A DNA stretch of 64,000 nucleotides. Source: Gnetum montanum (lineage: Eukaryota; Streptophyta; Gnetopsida; Gnetales; Gnetaceae). Below are positions 46,234-58,879 of the stretch, in pieces (positions within the stretch are counted from its first letter, which is position 1; the number at the start of each line of letters is the position of its first letter). The notes under the pieces are model-generated. The model saw nothing but the letters and a program-made list of their open reading frames with translations. It did not search any database and was not told where the DNA came from. A program made the position numbers and the translations under genes. The DNA lies in contig MNCI01007580.1 of the NCBI GenBank assembly GCA_015680685.1, positions 1,023,540-1,087,539 on the forward strand. Direction: 5' to 3'.

Positions 46234-48310
46234 ATGTCTTCTTCTCATAAGATTGAATCTCCATCATTGTTTGAGCACACATCCAATTAGCAAAGGCATG
46301 AAGGATTAAAACTACTAGTACCCCCATAATGTATAGTGATTTATACTCATCTCAATGAGTATGTGCTTAACTTCCCTTCATCCTACATTATGATGAACAA
46401 TCGTGGTGAAGGAACATGGAGGACAACATTTTGTTGCTACTTGATTGCTCAGTTCCTATGATGCTACAAACTCTCATGAGATTGGACATCCAGGGGCTCA
46501 ATCCTAAATACATTATGTAGGACCACAGCTATTGAGATTATCATCCCACTTGGGCACAATGCAAGAAATATTGGAAACAATAAATGCATTATGAATCATA
46601 AAAAGGAAAATGGTTCAATAATCCCTTGTTTCTTTTGAACTAGCAAGAAGGAGAGAATCCATTTTCTAGGGTTTTTAATTCACTGACTCTCCTTCCCTTG
46701 TATTTGATGAGGGGATCATGAAATAGAACTTGTAGTCCATTGTAAACAATCCTGGTTTGGGCATGAATGGGTTCCATGACCATGGAGGCTTCAAATATGG
46801 AAGCCAAGGTAGGAACCTAGACAAGCATCATGATGATGAAAAGCATGATGATCATGGTCATGATCAACAAAAAGGGGATAGCAGGAATTATGCTAATGTT
46901 GGCTCTCCTCCATCCTCATCTTTACCATCCTCACCTTCTTTCTCCTCTAGCTTTAACTAAATCCATAGAGGACATGATCGTGATAGAAATGACCAGTGGA
47001 ATAGAGATGATATTAGGGCCCACTAGACTAGTAGATACTAGGGACATGGGTAATCAAGGGAGATTTACCACCACGAAAGAAGTAACAGTCAAGGACATCA
47101 TAGGAACCATGCCCATCATAGAGGCTATGATTATGATGAGCATTTTCTTGCAACTAGAGATATGTTGAATATTACAGAGGCAGTGAGAATCCCAACAAGG
47201 CATGTGAAAGATAGTAGAATTAAATGATTGGATATGAAGAATATTCTCAAGCTCGAAGGGAAATATAAATTAGATATGTAGAATCATCTTTAGGCCTTTC
47301 ATGATGCCCATGCCTTATAGAACATTACAAATAAATGGTAACAGCTAAAGATGTTCTCAAGGATACTCATTAAAGAAGTTGAAAGCTAGTATCAGTCATT
47401 GGAACTAGAATCAATTAGGTGATGGAGTATGATGTTTGAGCTATTCAATGATAAGTATTAGATGTACTCTCGAGTGTCCAATATGAGAAAGTAGATCTAA
47501 GGGTAGAGACAAGAAACATATGAATCCTTGGATGTGGCCATGGAAAAATATTACTCTCTATTTCATAGGTGCCCAAGCCATGGCTTTTCTCATAGAGAGT
47601 AGCTTCACCATATCATAGATGGGCTTTGAAGAGAAATGAGAAGAACTCTTGGGGTCTATGCCCAAGGGAGAATTTCAAAGCTTAGAGCCTATTAGATCTA
47701 AAGGCTACTTGAATAGGTGGTCCAAGAAGAATGTGAGTTGTGGAAATGTAAAAGTGTAGAGGAGTTCAACTGGGATCCTTCTATCTAAAAAAGGGAAGTC
47801 TGGTTCTATGACAATAAGAAGGAGACACCACTTAATGAAGTAGTGCAATGAAAAACCTTGCTAATAAAAAAATCTATTTCTTAAATATCAGCTAAGGTAG
47901 AAAAAATGTGGGATTCTTTGAACATAGAATTTCAAATGGCTCTAAGAATTCCAGAAGAGTCCAAAGAGCAAGGTAGCAATTGTGATTGAAGAAGAATGAA
48001 GGAACCTAAACATGCCCATCAAAGGGGTAAGGGCAAAGCTATTACCATTGAAGAGGGTGTGGAATTTGAAATAGATGATAATTGTAAGTGTGACATCTAC
48101 TAATATGAACATCCTAAGTGATGTTGCCCTATTATATCATACTTGTAAGAGTCTTGGGTGTATGCACTGCATCTAAGATTGGCAAGAAGGCAAGCACCTA
48201 GAAGGTTGTCTTATCCTCAAGGAAACTACAAGCAATTCCACCAACATTAAGCCTACTATCCAAGTGGAGCTCCACCCCAATCACATGAGTAGTACTAGTA
48301 ATGATAGCAT
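46234..48310 (+). pseudogene. gag of element B
   Basis: Starts ATG 46234 (MSSSHKIESPSLFEH), in the same position as gag of A and A'. A frameshift leads to the frame with 'GFHDHGGFKYGSQGRNLDKH' (46757), which has many His, Asp and Arg residues. The gag core shows 'SLDVAMEKYYSLFHRCPSHGFS' near 47540. After 48000 a Lys/Glu-rich part and a short Pro/Tyr/Gln part follow. More than 15 stops. No zinc knuckle. Confidence 0.75.
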
Positions 48311-48959
48311 CCATAGTCATGGGGGATTGCACCATCAAGGTAGTAGTACTCTTATTAGTAGCCAAATCCCTATGGGTACTACATTTAGCAACTGATTTCT
48401 ATGTGTGACTCTTCTAGTCATGCATCATTCTAGCACCACTAGTACCCTCTTGAATACTATAGAGCCTAATCTCTAAGAGGGTAATCCCCACTTCCATTTT
48501 ATCCTTCTCATTCTTTTGCACCTATACCTCTTCCCTCAACTTAGTTACCACCAACTCCTTCCTTTCAAGGTGAAATACTTTTTCAACCACAACAAAGAAA
48601 CACCACAAGGGCTATTAACTTATAGCTAGCTCCTTAGTCAAGTGGTTTTGAAAATAAACCTTGAAAAAGACCTTTCTTTTAAACCAAAAATCCTTCAAAG
48701 TTCTCACATATACCCACAGCTAATGACCCTACTTCTCCTTCATCCTCTGCTTCTTTATTTGAGAACCCTTTAAACCAAATGCCTTCTAAAGTGCATACCA
48801 TGATGTTGACCCATGTTGTTATGGATTGGATAAAGGTAGGTCACCTTCCCACGAAAAGATCTAATCCTAAGAGTCCCGTCATTTACATGTAAATTGCTGA
48901 ATGAACCTTCCAAGGCTCTTCTAGGCCAAGTTTTGATGTGAATTTGATTTTCCATGAAA
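48311..48959 (+). other. Decayed gag-pro junction of element B
   Basis: Decayed sequence without clear motifs. By position it should hold the start of the protease region, but I cannot see the catalytic D(S/T)G. Confidence 0.35.
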
Positions 48960-49293
48960 TGTACAGCCTAGAGCCTACACCACTTAAGAAAAACAATATT
49001 CATCTTGAATTAGTAGACCAGTTCATCGTCATTCCCTTGGTACTGGTAAAGGACATTGTGACCATATGTGTGGTCCTATCCTACCAACTTCCTAGTGATT
49101 TGTGTTGATAACTACAAGGGAAACTTCTCAATCATCATGGGAAGATCTTGGTTGAGCACCATTGATGTACTATTAGAAATTAGAGATCTTTTCTTGAAAA
49201 TTTTCAAGAAAAATGAAGTTAGAAAGATAGAAGGGAAGCACATTGTGTGCATTACATACAGTGACATAGGGTACAACTATGTGCAGAAATTAT
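48960..49293 (+). pseudogene. Aspartic protease region of element B
   Basis: The stretch 'HLELVDQFIVIPLVLVKDIV' followed, after a frameshift, by 'YPTNFLVI' and 'NFSIIMGRSWLSTIDV' matches the second half of Gypsy retropepsins ('..vdFlVi......iiLGRPWLat..a'). The N-terminal active-site DTG/DSG is not recognisable, so the enzyme is dead. Confidence 0.6.
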
Positions 49294-49789
49294 GATCTAT
49301 CAAAAGCACATCTATTACAACATGAAAATAGTGTGTTGATGTGACAAAAATTCAAAGGTGCCTATATGTAGCAACCAAAAAATAGGAGGACACCCAATGG
49401 TTGATAGTTGAACTTGATAGTAGTTCAAAAATATGAATGAAACTAACTAAGAGCCTAATGAGTGCCTACATTAAAGGCATGAATGAACTAGAACAAGTTC
49501 ATTACCAACTCTCTAGTGATGAACCTAATGAAACTAATTGGAAAGAGTTGAAGATCTTTGAAAACTTTAAATAGGATCCCATTAAGTTAAACCATTACCA
49601 GCGATCATAAATTCCAACCTTGCTCCTATGTAGAAAAAGAAGCTATTGGAGATGGAAAAAAAATGGACAACAACCTTTTCTCAGTCATATCTTGAATTCA
49701 CTGAGATTGATCTTAGGATATGTCAAAACTACATTTACATAGATCCATCCATCAGGACAAAGAGGTAGTTGTAGTAGTGGTTGAACCCT
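49294..49789 (+). other. Protease-RT linker of element B
   Basis: Degenerate linker, with a repeated Glu/Lys-rich tract; no motif. Confidence 0.4.
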
Positions 49790-50960
49790 AAACTCAAGAA
49801 GATCATAAAGGAGAAGATTGACAACTCCTTAAAGTGGGGTTCATCTATCCCATTGTGAATAGTGAGTGGGTTAGTCCACTTGAGGTAGCAAATGCAGGGT
49901 TTGCATTGATTTTAGGCTATTAAACATGGAAAATTACAAAGGTCAATTTTCATTTCCATTTGGGACCAAGTGTTGGACACCATTTTTGGGCTTTACTATT
50001 ATAACTTTCTAGATGGTTATAGTGGCTATAACCAAATTCAAATTTCATTAGAGGATCAAGCCAAAAAAACATTCATGAGTCCCTATGAAGCATTTGCATA
50101 CAAAAAGATGTCATTTGGCTTGTGCAATGCCATTCCTACATTTCAACATATTATCTTGAGAATCTTCCAAAAACATATTGGTAGTAGAGTGGAAATCTTC
50201 ATGGATGACTTCTTCACCTATGGGGCTACATTTGACTAAGCATTGGACTATCTTGAGCAATCACTAAAAATGTGTGTAGAGATAAACCTTAGGCTAAATT
50301 GGCATCTAGGAGGGCATTATTTTGGGATACAAAATTTTTGAAAAAGGAATTGAGGTGGACCTTGAAGAAATAAGGGTCATTCAAGGAATTACTAGACAAC
50401 CAAAAATAGTTAAAGATATGAGGTCATTTATTGGACACACTAGTTACTATTAATGATTCATTAAGAATTTCTCTAAGATCACTAAATCCTTAGTAAAGCT
50501 GACAAAGAAGGATGCTACATTTTTTTGGACCAAGAAATGTGAGCATGCATTCTAACATATCAATTAGAAGCTCATGGAAACTCCTATTCTATGAGTACTT
50601 GATAGGTCTAGACCATTCCACATCATGATAGATGCATTGAATTATGGCTTAGGAACCATGGTCATGTAGTTGGATGATCAGAAATATCATTAATAGATCC
50701 ACTATATGAGTAGAAGCATTGTGGGTGCACAACTAAACTACACTACAATAGAGAGGGAATTGATGATGGTGGTGTTTTCCTTGGAAACATTTAGGTACTA
50801 TGTATGTGGGTACAAGGTTTTCATGCATATAGGTCACAGTTCAATTAGGTTCCTCATGGATAAACCAATAGTGAGCCCTCATGTTATACGATGGCTTGTG
50901 ATCTTGTAGGAATTAAATCTTATGATGGTAGATTGAAAGGAAACTAAGAACATGGTTTCT
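49790..50960 (+). pseudogene. Reverse transcriptase and RNase H of element B
   Basis: Order of motifs: LLKVGFIYPIVNSEWVSPLE (fingers, about 49828-49890), 'YYYNFLDGYSGYNQIQI' (palm, the Asp of motif A, from about 49996), 'MSFGLCNAIPTFQ', 'EIFMDDFFTYG' (catalytic DD, about 50190-50222), a connection, 'FHIMIDALNYGLGT' (RNase H Asp, about 50622) and 'TTIERELMMVVFSLETFRYY' (about 50748). It ends with 'NQLSWL'-like text near 50970. FMDDF is typical of the Athila branch. The RT core is open from 49970 to 50239, but flanking stops and frameshifts kill it. Confidence 0.85.
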
Positions 50961-51099
50961 AACTAGTTGTCTTGGTTGTGATGGGACAATAAAAAGGAGG
51001 AGAGCCCACTTTTAGATTAGTTTTCTAATGAACTCCTCTTTTCTAGAAATATAACTAAATAAATACTCAATGAATCTAATTGGTATGATCACATTCTTA

Positions 51100-51296
51100 C
51101 CTATCTTATTACTTAAGAGATGCCACACAAGTGGGATCACAAGAAGAAAAAACATTTTCTTCACTAAGAAAAACACTTCATGGAAATCAATGGACACTTT
51201 TACAAGGTCTACATTAATGACCTGATTTGTTGATGTGTTCTTGATGCTAATCAACTACACATTCTTTAGGATGCTCATAAGGATCCTTATGGGGGT
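51100..51296 (+). pseudogene. Integrase zinc finger of element B, left half
   Basis: Reads toward '..ANQLHILQDAHKDPYGG', the first part of an H2C2 integrase finger, cut by the Copia insertion after 51296. The rest resumes at 56669. Confidence 0.65.
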
Positions 51297-51654
51297 TGTG
51301 GAAGATGATGTGTAGACGTTTCACATTATTAGGAGATTGATCTCATCCTTTTATTTATTCTAAATAAGATGAGATCCTAGTTGTCCATGCTTATCCATAT
51401 CCATGCTAATCCACACCCATGATTATCTCATCCATAAATAAGATGATAAGGATCATTTCCATGATTTTAGAGACTCATGCTTATCTCTTCAAATCAATTC
51501 TTGGAATCCAAGTCTATATAATTGTAGTAGCACATATTCATAAACATATAGATTCTAGATTAATAGATTGTGTGTCTTTTTGTACTAATAAAGTTCTTTA
51601 ATTTTTGTGTAACATTGATAGTAGATCTAGGGCCCTTTAGATTCAGATTTCTCA
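51297..51654 (+). repeat. 5' LTR of the nested Copia element
   Basis: Starts TGTGGAAGATGATG and ends GATTTCTCA; 358 bp. Contains 'gtctatataattgtag' as a TATA-like box near 51512. Confidence 0.9.
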
Positions 51655-51656
51655 TT

Positions 51657-51668
51657 TGGTATTAGAGC
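51657..51668 (+). promoter_or_regulatory. Primer-binding site of the nested Copia element
   Basis: TGGTATTAGAGC, two bases after the LTR, is the common plant initiator-Met-tRNA site TGGTATCAGAGC with one C-to-T change. Confidence 0.85.
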
Positions 51669-51727
51669 TTGGATAGCTCAGATTCTTGACAATAGATCTC
51701 TCGAGAATGGCCTGAAATAATGTATCT

Positions 51728-52660
51728 ATGTCTCTCCAAATTCTTGTATTCAATGGAGAAAATTATGAATATTGGACAATCAAGATGAAGATATTTATGA
51801 TCTCACAAGATCTATGGGATATTGTGAAAGGTGGATTTCAAGATGTTGATCAAGAAACATTTCAAGCCCTGATAGAAGATGAAAAGAATGAAGTCAAGAA
51901 TCTTTTTAAGAAATATGCAAAGGCATTATTCATCATTCAATCTGGGTTATATCTGACAATCTTTCCCAAAAAATGTCAGGCATCCAACAAGCAAAGCTAC
52001 ATGGGATACATTGGAGATTGCATACAAGGGATCATTAAAAGTACATGTTGTCAAGTTACAAGCTTTAAGGAAAGATTTTGAATCTTTGCACATGCTAGAT
52101 GCAGAGAATATTAATCAATACATCAACCAATTTCAACAAGTTCAAAATGGACTTGAATCTTGTGAAGAAATTCTTGAGGAAAGGTGTGCTGTTGAAAAGA
52201 TCCTTCGAAGTGTGACCTAACGATATGATCACATCATTGTGGCTATTGAAGAAGTAAGAGATCTTGATAAGATGACCATGGTTGAACTCATAAGAAGCTT
52301 GAAGACATACCAAAAAAGAATTTCTAATCATGAGGATTCAATAAAAAATGCATTTCAAGCATAATTCTAGAGATCATTTAATCAAAATAAAAATCAAAGA
52401 TCCTCAAGTGGATCCTCATTCAGAGGATGTGGACATGATGCAGATTTGGAGGTCATGGTTGTGGATGATCAAATCAATCAAATGAAGGTAAGCATTGTGA
52501 TTTCTGTGGTACCAACACCCACAATACTCATGAATGTTGGTCTAGGAAGAAGCATGAAAAGAAAGGCAAAGAAAAAATTACAGAAGATGAAGATCACCAC
52601 AAGAATCACCAAAAGGTGAACAATTATTTTATATTGAAGAGGAGGAAGATAACATGTTAG
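51728..52660 (+). pseudogene. gag of the nested Copia element
   Basis: Begins MSLQILVFNGENYEYWTIKM (51728), the usual 'L.GENY..W...M' start of UBN2-type Copia gag, with 'SQDLWDIVKGGF'. A frameshift near 52000 leads to 'ITLQ'-equivalent text and 'EDFESLHM...INQYINQFQQ'-like helices up to 'VELIRSLKTYQKR'. A CCHC zinc knuckle (CDFCGTNTHNTHEC) lies at 52496-52537. A stop (52218) and frameshifts break it. Confidence 0.8.
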
Positions 52661-52670
52661 CAACAACAAC

Positions 52671-53960
52671 ATGTGGTATGTTGATAGTGGATGCAGCAAT
52701 CACATGAATAGGAACAAGAAACTCTTCTCATGTCTGGAAACATATGATGGAAAGGTCACCATAGGTAATGGGCAGAAGTTAACCATTACTAGGATTGGAT
52801 TACTTGCCTTCACAACCACTCAAGGTACCAACTATGTTATTTCCAAAATCTAATATGTTCCAGATCTTTCAAAGAATTTATTAAGTATGGGACAATTATG
52901 TTGTAAAGGGTATTGTGTTGCATTTGGAAAGAATGTTTGTAAAATCTCTAATGTTGATGATGATAAGGGTATTTCCATTATCCCTATTAGGCAAAATCAA
53001 ATGTACAAGTTGTAGATACAAAAGGATGTTCAATGCCTCACTGTCATTAACGATAATGCATGGTTGTGGCATGCTTGATTAGGACATGTCAACTTTGGCT
53101 CAATGGACCCCATGCAGAAAGAAGGACTCGTCAGAGGTATGCCAAAATTTCTTTACCCAATAGTCATGATTGTGGCATTTTTCAACTAGGAAAAATCACA
53201 AGATTGCCATTTCCTACAAAAGAACATAGATCTCAAGAAAAAATAGATCTAGTTCATATGGATTTATGTGGTCCCATGAAAGCATTGATCCTAGGAAAAA
53301 ACTCCTATATGTTAATCATCATGGATGATTTTTCTAGATTTTCTTGGGGTTATTTTATGAAATTAAAAGATCAAACATTGGGATTGTTTAGAGAATTCAA
53401 GGTGGCAGTAGAAAAACAAAGTGGCAATACAATCAAGAAAATATGAATAGATCATGGTGGTGAATTTTTGTCCCAAGAATTTGAGGAATTATGCAAGAAG
53501 AATGGAATTATTCATCAAAATACCATGTCCTATACACCTCAACAAAATAGAACCATGGTTCAAATGGCTAGGTGTTTACTGCAACTGTTAAACTTAGCAA
53601 ATACGTTTTGGGCAGAAGCTTGTACAACATCAATTTATCTTTTAAATAGATTGCATTCCAAATCAATTAACAATAAAGCACCCTATGAATTTTGGCATGG
53701 TTATACACCAAATATTTCACATTTGAAAATCATTGGTTCACCCTGCTATGTGCACATCCCTATCCAAAATAGACAAAAATTAGATGGCATAGCTATGCCT
53801 TGTATTTTTGTTTGATATTCTCCCACATCTAAAGGTTACAAGTGTAATGATAAAAAAAATCACAAGGTCATTGATTCCCATGATGTTAATTTTCGAGAAT
53901 ATGATTACATTTACCACAATTTGCTTTTTCCAGCAACCCAATTGTTTTGTGTAGGCCCTA
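52671..53960 (+). pseudogene. Protease and integrase of the nested Copia element
   Basis: 'WYVDSGCSNHMNRNKKLF' (52674) holds the active-site DSG of Copia protease. 'WLWHA.LGHVNFGSM' near 53065 is the pre-integrase segment. Integrase shows 'DLVHMDLCGPM' (first Asp, about 53256), 'IDHGGEFL' (second Asp kept, about 53450, just after a stop) and 'YTPQQNRTMVQ' (about 53540), where the third catalytic Glu of the family's 'PQQNGV.ER' is replaced. 'WHGYTPNISHLKIIGS.CYVHIP' follows. The integrase is dead. Confidence 0.85.
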
Positions 53961-54760
53961 GCATCGACATGTTTTTTTTGAGCAACCTCCAAGCTCTTCT
54001 CCTTCCAACGCCAAACCCACTCTAGTGATACCAAGTTGGCACACATCTCGGACTCTTCTGCTAGATGGCAATGCCCTTCCCAGAATTGTGGATAGCATGG
54101 GAACTATGTGACTCCTAGGCCCCAAAGGCCTCCCCTTTTCACAAGGTCTACCTTGATTATTTACCATGCACTGACACCTCTTCTTCTTCACTGGTGCTCC
54201 CTCCATTCCATGCAACAACAACTAGGTATCAATTTTGAGGCCCCAACTCCACGTTTCTAAGTTGTCATTCCCCCTAGCCACCAATTATGTTATTTTGGCA
54301 GCATGAAATCCACATTTCTTGTGTCCACCAGCACAAAATCTACCCTTTTTGGAATTCCTTCCATCCACCATTCTATCTAATGCTACTCCCTATGGGACTT
54401 TAACTCCACGTGATTTTTCACTAATGTCTACACACATTTTTCTTCCTCTTTCTACTTCATTTTCTATAGAAACACCCTTCTTGATCTGGTCAGTAGCTAC
54501 GCCCTCCTAGGTCCTTCCTTCGGCACCAACCATGACTCCTCCCTGGTGGTCTCCTTTTTCCTTACAAGTGGCTCTCTCTCACCTAGCCTCCCAAATGCTA
54601 GATCTAAATTTTCACTGTCGCGTATCCACAATCATTCTCACCAGCACCATGTCTAGCGAACCTAGGGTGATGCAGATGCTACCATTGCTCTCTTCTCCAA
54701 TGTGGGTGATGACTTCTACCTGCTACTTATGCTAATGTGGGGGAGCTCTAATGGTTTGGT
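53961..54760 (+). other. Integrase-RT linker of the nested Copia element
   Basis: Pro/Ser/Thr-rich, fast-evolving linker with no motif; normal for Copia between integrase and RT. The antisense ORFs here are shadows. Confidence 0.5.
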
Positions 54761-56285
54761 AGAACCATCTACTATTATCGAAGTTGCATTGGATGATCAT
54801 TGGATTGCAGCAATGGAATGTGAGCTACAGCAAATCAATAAAAACAACACTTGGAGGCTAGTTCCTCATTTGTCTACTAAGCCTATCATTGACTTAACAT
54901 GGATATTCAAACTCAAGAGAAATCAATATGGTGAATTAGACAAATTCAAAGCTCGTTTAGTTGCCAAGGGCTATCTCCAATAGTAAGGCAGAGACTTTGA
55001 TGATAACTTTGCTCCCATTTCGCAAATGGAATCTGTGAAAATATTTCTAGCTATTGCTACACAAGCTAGCTATGTGGTATATCAACTAGATGTGGCATCT
55101 TCATTCGTCAATTGTGTTCTAAATGAAGAAGTCTATGTGGAACAACCCCTAGGTTTCATTGATGAAGAAAAACAAGATCATGTGTACAAGCTTCATAAAG
55201 CTTTGAATGGGCTCAAGTAAGCTCCACGTGCATGGTATGCATGTGTTCATTCATTTTTCATCCAAGAGGGGTTCATCCATCTTTAGTTTGAAACTACAAT
55301 TTACAAAAAGGTATCTAGAGATGATTTTATTTTTTTCTATTTTTATGTAGATGATTTAATTTATTTTTCATCTAAAATTGCATTAGGAAATGATTTTCTT
55401 AATGCTATGCAAAATGATTTTGAAATGTCTGATCTAGGGAAAATGTCATATTTTTTGGGTTTTCAAGAAATCCAGATAACAAAATCCATTTCAATATGCC
55501 AAATGAAATTTTCCCAATCCTCAATAAATTTGGCATGATTAATAGTAATCCCTTAGACACACCACTCTCCCTTAGTATAGAACTTACCAAGAATGATAAA
55601 TCTTTTGTAGTTAATTTGTTACTATACAGATCCCTAGTTGGTGGTTTATTGTATCTCTCCAATACTCATCTAGATATTCAATATGCTGTCAATTACATTT
55701 CTTGGTTCATGCAAGATCCACATGAATCACATTGGAAAGCTGCAAAATAAGTTCTAGATTACTTAAGAACTACAATAGATTTTGGGGTCACATTCCATCG
55801 ACATACAAACTTCAAGGTATGAAGATACACTTATGTAGATTGGGGAGGCAACCTTGACAATCAAAAGTCAACTTCTAGTTTTTGTCTTTTCTTTGGTTCA
55901 TCTCTTAGCTCTTGGGGATCAAAGAAGCAGTCTTCAGTCGCACTCTCAATAGCCGAAGCAAGATATATAGCTACATCAAGTGCTACTTCTCAGGCCATGT
56001 GGATTCACTTTGTTTTCACTAAAATGGGATTTACACTTGATTCTCCCATTCACTTATATTGTGATAGCATAAGTGCTATTGCAATGGCTCACAGTCTAGT
56101 TTAGCATGGGCGTACCAAGCACATTGACATCAAGAATAATCATCTTAGAAGCCTAATCCAAGACAACATCCTCAACATGGAACATTGTGCAAGTGAAGCA
56201 CAACTAGCAGATATTTTTACCAAGATTCTGAGCCATGAGAAGTTTGCATCCTTTAGAGACCTCCTTGCAATGGAACCCCTTACCA
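54761..56285 (+). pseudogene. Reverse transcriptase and RNase H of the nested Copia element
   Basis: 'MECELQQINKNNTWRLVP' (54813) starts the RVT_2 domain. Then 'KLKRNQYGELDKFKARLVAKGY', 'YVVYQLDVASSFVNCVLNEEVY' (motif A Asp), 'DHVYKLHKALNGLK', 'FFYFYVDDLIYFS' (catalytic DD, about 55335-55375), 'SLVGGLLYLSNTHLDIQYAVN', and RNase H 'VDWGGNLDNQKSTSSF', 'SIAEARYIATS', 'YCDSISAIAMAH' and 'HGRTKHIDI'. Stops at 54980, 55218 and 55748 and frameshifts break the frame. Confidence 0.85.
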
Positions 56286-56289
56286 TCTT

Positions 56290-56298
56290 GGGGGGGTT
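56290..56298 (+). promoter_or_regulatory. Polypurine tract of the nested Copia element
   Basis: A G run directly before the 3' LTR start at 56299. Confidence 0.75.
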
Positions 56299-56663
56299 TG
56301 TGGAAGATGATGTGTACATGTTCCACATTATTAGGAGATTGATATAATCCTTTTATTTATTCTAAATAATATGAGATCCTAGTTGTCCATGCTTATCCAT
56401 ATCTAAGATTATCCATACCGATGATTATCTCATCCATAAAGAAGATGATAAAGATAATTCCCATGATTTTAGAGACTCATTCTTATCTCTTCAAATCCAT
56501 TCTTGGAAGGATCCAAGTCTATATAATTGTAGAAACACATATTCATAAACATATAGATTCTAGATTAACAGATTGTAAGTGTGTTTATTTATTCTAACAA
56601 AGTTCTTTAATTTTTGGTTAGCATAGATAGTAGATCTAGGGCCCTTTAGATTCAGATTTCTCA
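56299..56663 (+). repeat. 3' LTR of the nested Copia element
   Basis: 365 bp, TGTGGAAG...TCTCA. It differs from the 5' LTR by about 30 substitutions and a few short indels by eye. Confidence 0.9.
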
Positions 56664-56668
56664 TGGGT

Positions 56669-57600
56669 GACTATGCTAGGAGGCACATGACCATTAATAT
56701 CCTTATGGTAGGGTATTATTGGCCAACACCTTTTTGGGATGCTCACCATTTCATCCACTCCTGTGAATGCTCCCAATGTGATGTTGGAATGAAAGTTCAT
56801 ATGGAGGAATCTTAACAATGGATCCAATCATTGGAGCCCTTCAACATCTAGGGTATTGACTTCATGAGTCCCATAATACCCATGTTAAATGTAAATGCAT
56901 ACATCATAGTCATTGTTGACTATTGTACAAAATGGGCAAAAGCTACAACTATCACTGATTACACATCTTCTATGGCTATTCAGTTTGTACAAAAATATGT
57001 TGTAAATAGGTTTGGAATGTCACGTGCACTTATTTCTAATCATGGAACTTATTTTATAATCACTACCTTTTGAAAACTCATTTAACAATTGTTGGTTGAA
57101 CATAAATTAACAACATCCTACCACCCCTAATCCAATGATCAAGTAGACGTTACAAACACAGAAATTACAAAGATCCTAACAAGAACTATTAGTAAATATA
57201 GGAGGGATTGGAACATGAAACTCAATAATGTCCTTTGGGCCTACCGCTTCACATGGAAATTTCCTATTGGCTACTCTCCCTATGACCTTGTGTACAAAAA
57301 GCTACCAATACTTCCAATTCAAGCTAAGCTCTATACATTATCAATAGCTTATGACCTTGACCTTAACCTAAGTATAGCATAAAAAGAAAGATTAATGGAA
57401 CTCAACTTGCTAGATAAGAACTGATTGGTAGCCTTGTCATCTAACACGTTGCACAAGGAATTCAACAAGCAATGGAATGATATTAGAATTAGGAAAGTCA
57501 AATTTCAATGGGAAGAGAGGGTCCTCTATTGGAATCCTAGACATATACCACAAAGAACCAAGTTCTAAATGTTGTGGAAGGGGTCTTATGTTATCTATGA
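56669..57600 (+). pseudogene. Integrase of element B, main part
   Basis: After the Copia element the frame reads 'DYARRHMTINILMVGYYWPT', then 'SCECSQC' (the two Cys pairs of the finger). The core has 'GIDFMSP' (first Asp kept, 56858-56860), 'VNAYIIVIVDYCTKWAKA', 'LISNHGTYF' (the second catalytic Asp of 'SD.GTHF' reads Asn) and 'QVDVTN' (the catalytic Glu of 'QVEvtN' reads Asp). 'WNMKLNNVLWAYRFTWKFPIG', 'SPYDLVYKK' and a C-terminal part to about 57600 follow. No chromodomain is seen, which fits the Athila lineage. Confidence 0.8.
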
Positions 57601-58879
57601 AACCTTTCCTCTGGGGTCATGTTAATATATAAATCTAAAAGCCCAAAAAAGAAGCTATTGGTCAACATGCAATAAATCAAATCCTTCCATGAGTCCAAAA
57701 AATATAGTGAGTAGAACACCTCAACAGATAGATAGACATGCTTAGTTTTTTAGATCTCCTCCTTCCAACTCAGTCATCAGAAAGTTAGCCATTCATGATG
57801 ATCCATTAAAATGGTTCCTTAGTTTTTATACTTTTCTATTTCACATCATTTTTTTTACACCATCTCTAGCATATTTTTCTCTTTGTTAAATATTTTAAAA
57901 TTTTATCTATATTTTACTTTATTTGGTTTGAGTTTTCTAATATTATTCCTAATGTTTTGTTTTGTTTCTCTTTATTACTAATAGGACTAAGTGCATTTGT
58001 AGCTATTAATTGATGATGATTTGTACTAGCATGTTATTTGATCACTAATGTCTAAATTCTATTTTTGAATTTTGGTGTTGATAACTAAGATATGGTTTCT
58101 TTCTTATGATAATAGGTAGTGAGGCCACATCATCTACCCATTTAGAAAACTCTATGATATTCCTTGTTTTGGAAATATGAGGTTCCTTTCTTAATGAGAT
58201 ATATAATGAACTTGTAACCTTAGTAGTTTCCAAAATTGGGATGGATAAGGGAGTGGACTAGTCTTAGAGTGTTGATGTGATGTCACTGAAAGTGGTTTGT
58301 TTTGATTCAAACTAAGGATGATTGTTATTAGGTCATACTGACCACAAAATCCAGAAGGGACATTATGTGATCATGATATGGAAATTCATTTCACTCTCTC
58401 TCATTCACATATGTTTTTCATACTTTACCTCACTTCCAAATTTTCATGTTTTGTTTAATGTCTTAGCTTGAAATGTTAAAATTCTTAAGTAGATTATTAT
58501 AGGATATAGTCCTTAACTTTCTACAACCATTAATCACCCATAGGATCCATGGACTCCTTAGTTTAAGGGCATGTAAGGGTATTAAAGGTATGAGCCTACT
58601 ATGGGGATGACCCACTTGCATACCTCTTGGTTGGGATAGTTAACTTCCTTATCCTTTGAAATTTTACATTTAAATCATTCATGTCCCACATCAGTTGTCT
58701 CTAGTTTTGCACTTCTTTTTAACTTTATCCTAATAAAAAATCCTTTTGTGTAAACTATATTTTCCTCTTTAAGCATTTCTTCATGTTGATGACCCTTTGG
58801 GATCTCTATGGACTCCAATTTCATGTCAAAACTCTTTGTTTTTGGCCTAATTTTCAAAGTTCAAAATTTTAATTTTGGC
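57601..58879 (+). other. Non-coding spacer after integrase of element B
   Basis: No recognisable coding motif; T-rich around 57820-57990. This is the position where Athila elements carry a long untranslated gap before the extra ORF. Confidence 0.45.

Larger units (their letters stand above)
51297..56663 (+). mobile_element. Nested complete Copia element (5.4 kb), decayed
   Basis: LTRs 51297-51654 and 56299-56663, with a 5-bp duplication that has one mismatch (GGGGT 51292-51296, TGGGT 56664-56668). Order gag, protease, integrase, RT, RNase H is that of Ty1/Copia. My hand alignment of the LTRs gives about 90% identity. It sits inside the integrase finger of element B, so it is younger than B. 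Confidence 0.9.

Noticed and set aside
53780-54221. Minus-strand ORFs of 87-88 codons
   Set aside because: Antisense to the integrase-RT linker of the nested Copia element; shadows.
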